From Macrocystis pyrifera (taxonomy: Eukaryota; Sar; Phaeophyceae; Laminariales; Laminariaceae), in the NCBI GenBank assembly GCA_031763025.1, contig JASSKH010000036.1:3707001-3771000 (forward strand): a stretch of 64,000 nucleotides of DNA, read 5' to 3'. The notes beneath the pieces were generated by a model. It made no database searches. It saw only the letters and a program-made list of their open reading frames with translations, and was not told where the DNA came from. The position numbers and the translations under genes are program-made. Position 1 is the first letter of the stretch. Each line of letters starts with the position of its first letter. Positions 58,460-64,000 of this stretch are shown here, in pieces.

Positions 58460-61400
58460 CTCGGGTGCGATGGCCCGACGGCCGACGGCTAGGTCTGCGT
58501 TTTTGTTTGGAGGCGCGTCAGCAAGATGCCTTCGCTATATAGTAGCTTCACCTTACTCTTCTCCCCTCGTGCGTGCACCAAACGGGACTAGTAGTCCGAA
58601 CGCCCCGCGCGCATGCTCATGGCATGGGCGCCGGTGCATGCCGGACGCCCCTGACTCGAACACTCGAACACGGTCCAGATCAATTGGAGTACGTTCCTTC
58701 CGACTAAAAATAGAAAAGTGGTACCAGCTACGAAGAATAGCATACCAGGTACAACAGTACTACCACCGCCGTAGTGTACATCGCCGCAATTGCCGCACAG
58801 TCATGTCCCACACAACTCTGCCTGCTTGTCTGGCGTCTGATATCTAATGAAAGATGTCAAGATATTACAGATATCTGCAAACGATAAACCGTGGGAGAAA
58901 ACCGCAAAACGGTAGATTTCGTCGAAGAGGAGCATCCTTCCCTCGAAACGTAACTTATTCCAATCGAACCGCAACATGTCTCCCCGCCCACTTGCGAAAT
59001 CTCGCAGCTCGAAGCTGCAGAGCACAGAGGGCAGAGGACATCGGACAGAGCGCAGAGGACATAGCACAGAGCTCAGGGTAGCATAACACAGGATTATAGT
59101 GCAGAGCACAGGGTAGTATAGTACCGAGCTCAGGTTTGTGGACTATGCCGGTTGCATCGGAGGCCCAGCGCAAGACATTGGCTCCTTTGGTGGCGTATTT
59201 CGACAGGAAGAGCTCGTTGCGGGAGGAAAAACATGTGGCGGACACACGGTGGGAGTCAAAGATGCTCGTACCCGCACTGTAGTACGCAGGACACTGCGGT
59301 TTGACCCCCTGACTCTGACCCCCCCCTTGCTCTAAAATTGGGCCTTGGCGTGCCCACAAATACCGGTCTCCCACAAGGAAGCAAATTTTGGCGGAGATAG
59401 CGACGCGCGCGCAGTACGCGGGCAGCCTAATTTCTGCAAGAATAGAAACTTTGACCACCTCCAAATTCAAATTTAAATTCCCCTGATTCGTACCTGGTAC
59501 AGCAGTAGGGCGCTTCGGCGCTACATTATGTATCGTACGTGTATGTACGTACAGGGTACGAGTGCTGATACGACTTCCTGCTTCTCGCTCCACATTAAAC
59601 GCGCGTATTTTCGGATGTGTGACCCCACACACTCTATCGGGCGTTGCAGCTTTGTGGCTTCAGTCCAGGAGGTGATGCGTGCGGAAGGGAGAGATCAGCA
59701 GGACTGGACTGCGAGGAGAAGGCGCCGGTGTGCGGCTGCTGCTGCTGCTGCTCGTGCCAGTAGTCCGACCAATCGGGCGGTGAGAGAGGGAGCTGATCGG
59801 GTGATACTTTTGTCTGCAAGAGCCCATGATAGGATGATAGGCGTCAGGGTTCTACACTATCTGTACATCCCCCATCTAGGCGTACATGCATCGTACACGC
59901 TTTTCTCGTACAGTAGTGTTGCAGTAGTAGTGGAGTAGTCGTGAGTGCATCACACAATTATTTCCCATCTCGTGTGACAGACATGGAGGAGCTTGAGGTT
60001 CTCCATTTATTGGCCTTGTGCCGGTGCAGTTTGCGCATGTTTTTGCAGCAATTGGTCTGCTATTTGACATTCGCTCTTCTGCAAGATCGTTTCGCTCACC
60101 AATTACCCAGAAGAGTCGCCGACTTAACTTCTACTTGGTATCCTTCACGAGGAACGTGGAGCACTCATGTACGACCGACGTATGCCGCAGGTCACAAACC
60201 TCAATGTTGACGAAGCAATTCGGCCGAAAAACCTCACAGCGCTATGTACGCCGCCGTGGATAGCTGATTTTCGCTTTTCCGCTGCACTCGATATATGTAT
60301 TTTTTTGCTTGTCGTTTTCCTGGACTTTGGGGGGTGGTTTTTCTACTTCTTGACGTTTTCCGAGTTTTCGGGTCTTGGGTATTCTGCTCGGTGTGTTCCT
60401 GGTTTTTTGTTTTTCTTGGGCTTGGTTGGGGATGATTTTTGCGTATTTTGTCCTGCCTACCCCCCCCCGCTCAGTGTCGGGGCTAGTCTAGGTAATCGAG
60501 CGACTCGTTTGTGACATAGGACGCGTTTCCAGAGTTGTGGGCTGGGTTTGGGTGGTTCTTCGCGTCTTCCTTGCCATTTTTCTTCTCGTTTCGGTATTCA
60601 CTTTTCGCTTTTCCATGAAACTTCCTCGCCCCCCCCCCGTTGCGGGTGGCATGGCGATGGCTTTCGCTGACCATTTATTCCGGCCCCTTAAGGCTAGGCC
60701 TTCTTTTCTTTCTTCTTTTTTGACGTACCTTGTCGGCTTCGTTGCCTCGCCGTTCAGAGGTGTGGGAGTGGGTTTTGACGAGCCGCATCTTCGATTCGTG
60801 TTCTAGTTCGTGGAATCGGAGTTTCCATGAATTTCCCATTATTCTGCATATACGGCTCATCAGAGTGAGGCAGTGTTATGATACTGCCTTGAATGAGGCT
60901 CAAAGCCCCGTAATTACCTGGGTTCAAGTATTGGGGTCGTATTTGTGGTACTTGGGAGGCGTATCTTAGATGGAAAACCAGGGGTTTTACCAGCGAGCCA
61001 CGAGCTTGGCTCCCAGTCTCCGCGTGCACGAAAGGAATAAAGCTGCTCTTCTTCTATTTCTAAGCAAGCAACACACGTGAGTACCAACGAGTACCAGCTT
61101 AATTGGCAAACTTGTCCAGGGATACAAAGTGTCCAGACCTCTGACCCTAACCGTAGCGTGTTTGCAATATGGTACAAGGGCTCCACATAGGTGCCGGCAT
61201 TCGGCGGCACTGGGAAGGGGAGAAGGGGTTGATACGTGACTTGGAAGACTGACGTGTTTTTGAACGCACGAGATCCTGGAGTGAAAGGCAATACTAAGGG
61301 TTGGAAATCTGACGGAAGTTTTAGCCGGACCAATTGGTGTGGTTAATGCAGGGGTGGAGATGCAGACTCCGACGACTACAAACGATTGAACCTGAAAAAA

Positions 61401-62654
61401 GAAAAACCAGGCGTTGACTAGGGACTTGATCAACCCCGGAGAGTGTTTTCGATGGGAGGGGCGAGTTGAAGCCAAAAGTAATCATGTTAGTAATTATTAA
61501 GAGATAGACCACTGAGCTGCTAAGTCAGCTCTAGCCGGGTAGCTCAGTGGTCCATCCTTTACAAACGAACTGAGCCCCATGACAACGCAGCGTTATCTGA
61601 GCCCCACTGGATGCAAGCTTGCAAAAGCGATTTAAAGACAAGATCGATCCAAAAGATAACATCGATTTAAGTCTTGGGATCACGAGCTCATATCGTATCA
61701 CGGGCAAAGTCGACATGCTACTAACAACAACTCAAGCCCCAGTTTATCAACAAGCCACCAAAAAATGTTGCGATTCGGCACACAGAACAGCAACAACGTC
61801 GGCATCTTCTAGCCGATGGTCCGAAAACCCCTCTCACCGTTACAGTTACAAAACTCAAGCACGCAGAAGGAGTGAGTCGGCAGGAGCAAGCGGTAAATAC
61901 GAAATAGAGAGATGTATATAGGACTACTGAGGGTCCAGCGACGCGAATCAAGCAGCAGGAGAGGCGACAGGCAGCCAGTCCTACAGACACACGCACACTA
62001 TTGCTCACGAAGAGAGACCACAGAGGGAGCAAATACGGAAGGGCGGTCAGGTCGTGCACCGTAAATGTCCCTACACACTATTTTCACGAGAAGATTCTCC
62101 GCCATGCGCGATGCAGTTACGACGCATCAGTGACGTGTTGTTGATCCGCGCTGCAAGATCTCGGTAGATTACCATTTCATTACAGGGTTCTGGCCAACTT
62201 AGAGCCGCGAGATTGCGGCGCGCACGGCGCGCTTTTACCGAGCACGGGTCTTCGGTTCTCCGCTCAGGAACGTAGGGGGGGTCGAGCCCCCAACGTGTTG
62301 GTGGGGGCCGATATAAATATCAAGAGAGAAGGGGCAATGGTTCTTTCTGTGCCGAGAGGCGTCGAACACACAGGTATTTCATATGTTCTGACAATAAAAA
62401 CACGTACACACGAGAAGATATGACTTAATACATCCGAGGGACGGACGGGTTTCGAAGGTTCCTTTGCGTCAACTTCAAACCTTCGTAGTCAGGGCTGGTG
62501 ACTACATCACAGCCCCTTCAGCTAAAACAAGCCCATTTTTTTTTCTATCCGTCGATTCTAGTACCTTCTGTCCTACTGCCGGTCGGTGTGCAACGTGTAT
62601 TGCGCTTATAACCCCGACATATATACCCCCCCCCCGAGTACTTCATGACATTCC
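58460..62654. other. Intergenic, repeats, no confident gene
   Basis: Contains degenerate CAGAGGACAT-type minisatellite (59030-59115), family B copy 3, and a 12-bp inverted repeat at 61507-61552. A patch at 62298-62407 carries a TATA-like GATATAAATATC and an AATAAA. An exon-like frame at 59650-59779 is noted as rejected. Confidence 0.45.
60585..61160 (-). repeat. Dispersed repeat family B, copy 3
   Basis: Full-length inverted match to the copy at 37313-37885, from CGGTATTCACTTTTCGCTTT to GTCCAGGGATACAAAGTGTC. Confidence 0.8.
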
Positions 62655-62675
62655 GTGCAAGTTTTTTTCCTCATA

Positions 62676-63026
62676 GAGTATGTTGGTCTAGCCCCGACTC
62701 CTCCATTACTATCGCCTGCTAATGGTGCTCCCCCGCCCACAACTCTTGCGCAGTCTTCACGTGGGAGGAAAGTGGACTTTCCGAATTCGACGTCGGAACA
62801 AGGGGTTATGCAGGTTGAATCGACAGCGAGCATCCCGTTAAGAACACGCAACAACGCCGCATATGGAAATAGAGACGGAACACTCATGTCGCCAAAAAAC
62901 GCAGGCGGCGGTGATCCAGACGGCGGGAGCGCGCCCATTGGCAAGCATACTTCTTCAACGACCCCACTCTTGCCTAGCCAACGCCAGCACCGACAGCATC
63001 GGCAACATCAACATCTTCATCATCTT

Positions 63027-63062
<36 letters not shown>

Positions 63063-63402
63063 AAACGTGAACGGCCTCCGAACAGCTTCCCAAACCCTGC
63101 CGCAGAAAACAGACAGCAGTCGCGAAAACGCAAACCCAGGGGATGCCGCCGACAGCGACCTCAGAAACCCGACACAGCTACCCGTACTCGTATTTGTAGC
63201 GGAAGCGCTACCGCTGGCACTACTGATGATGATGGGTCTGATCTCGCCCAGGCGCTGACGCGGGTTAGTCAGCTGAAGGCCACCGTAGCGAGAGCCCCGG
63301 ACCCGCCCGAGGTTGCAGCGGAGATGGCAGCTCTGTATCTGGCGCTGTCTGACCACAGGGCCGCCCTGGCGAGCTTCCGTTTGGCGATGAAGCCTTCGCC
63401 CG
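62676..63402 (+). CDS. 5' exon of a polyglutamine/TPR-like protein, continues right
   Basis: A long open exon, possibly starting after an AG acceptor at 62675 or at ATG 62811 (MQVESTASIP). It ends at a strong donor, CCCG-GTGAGT, at 63402 in phase 1. The coding sequence has a Ser/Thr/Gly-rich N-terminus, His/Gln-rich sequence with 12 consecutive glutamines (63027-63062), a basic stretch SRKRKPRGCRRQRPQK that could be a nuclear signal, then APDPPEVAAEMAALYLALSD and RAALASFRLAMKPSP. These last two form a good TPR hairpin (A-LY ... A---F--A---P). TPR repeats mediate protein contacts. The remaining exons would lie beyond the right edge, so family and function stay open. Confidence 0.55.
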
Positions 63403-63789
63403 GTGAGTCAAGATGTCTTGACTCAATCCTATCGTTTAATGCAAAATATGCTCCCACTCTAGACGGAAAATATGAGAACTGTTGCTGTATAAATATCATC
63501 TACCTAACGGTCCATACATGTCCGATCGAAGATACTGCTACAGTAGCGCCGGTTGCCTCCATAGTGCCGGTATAGTATGCACCAGCCAATAATATCGGCA
63601 CTATATCGGCAACCGGCACTAATTACTCCGCACACTGCCACACTGATCAATCCCATCAGCTGTGCCAAGCGACTTCACGGACACTATTGTAGCGGGCAGC
63701 CGGCCCTACTCAACCGGCATTATAGAGGGACCCCTACTGTAGTAGGAGACCACGGTTTTGCCCCCTGACTGACCGCTCCCCCCCCTACG
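63403..63789. other. Presumed intron, nothing recognised
   Basis: Follows the donor of the TPR-like exon. Contains several CCGGCACTATT- and CCGGTATAGTA-like phrases around 63545-63720 that look like short degenerate inverted repeats. No further exon is visible. Confidence 0.4.
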
Positions 63790-63895
63790 CAATGTCTACC
63801 TGGTCGGTGGAAACCCGACGTGCCCCGTCTCGGCATTGTAGGGATGCGATGGTCCATGATCAAACGACTAGGGCCATGTGCATGATAATGGGTAC
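63790..63895 (+). repeat. Dispersed repeat family A, copy 9
   Basis: Forward 5'-truncated copy: TCTACCTGGTCGGTGGAAAC, then GGCATTGTAGGGATGCGA, ending GATAATGGGTACACTTCCCC. Confidence 0.8.
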
Positions 63896-64000
63896 ACTTC
63901 CCCTCTACGCTGAAGCTAGTATACAAGACTAAAAGAGGCCTTGACGCGCCCAAAATGATCGGCCTCCTATTTACCTCCGTCACAGGGAATATAGGCACAT

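Noticed and set aside
59650-59779. Exon-like frame (VASVQEVMRAEGRDQQDW) with an AG before and GTGAGA after
   Set aside because: It is short, contains a CTG run, the acceptor lacks a pyrimidine tract, and no partner exon was found on either side.
62298-62407. LTR-like arrangement of TATA box, AATAAA and TG...CA-like ends
   Set aside because: No second copy, primer-binding site or internal coding region is visible, so the pattern is too weak to name an element.

Overview
This is nuclear DNA of a eukaryote with intron-rich genes. The large introns, alanine-, serine- and glutamine-rich inserts inside conserved proteins, very long G/C homopolymers and many short dispersed repeats fit a brown alga (stramenopile, Ectocarpus-like). 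That assignment is an inference; no rRNA or organellar marker is present. There is no operon structure, CRISPR or prokaryotic signal.

Layout. A pentatricopeptide-repeat (PPR) gene runs on the plus strand from the left edge to 12.1 kb, one repeat or so per exon, with its 5' end not found. A repeat-rich gap (12.1-17.1 kb) separates its 3' end from the 3' end of a five-exon TFIIB gene on the minus strand (17.1-22.2 kb). Only about 243 bp lie between the TFIIB start codon and a candidate start codon for the next gene on the plus strand, a ten-exon homologue of the DNA-repair nuclease FAN1 (22.4-35.2 kb). TFIIB and FAN1 therefore look like a divergent pair sharing one promoter region. A lone C-terminal exon on the minus strand (36.5 kb) belongs to an unidentified gene.

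From 37 to 54 kb the sequence is mostly mobile-element debris. It holds a decayed non-LTR retrotransposon with a C-terminal nuclease domain (39.7-43.2 kb), a 3.6-kb element bounded by about 110-bp inverted repeats (44.1-47.7 kb), the 3' end of another LINE (49.8-50.4 kb), and several dispersed families. Embedded in this is a small intronless gene for a predicted tail-anchored membrane protein (48.4 kb). An unidentified minus-strand gene with phase-consistent exons lies at 54.0-58.4 kb. A plus-strand gene with a polyglutamine tract and a TPR-like segment begins near 62.7 kb and probably runs off the right edge.

Themes. The TFIIB, FAN1 and probably PPR reading frames each break by one base beside a homopolymer while splice sites and phases stay intact, which looks more like consensus error than decay. 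Repeat structure is rich: a 3'-anchored family ending in poly(C), two MITE-like inverted-repeat families, and two short motifs, TACC(A/T)GGTA and TACTGCTGTA, present far above chance.
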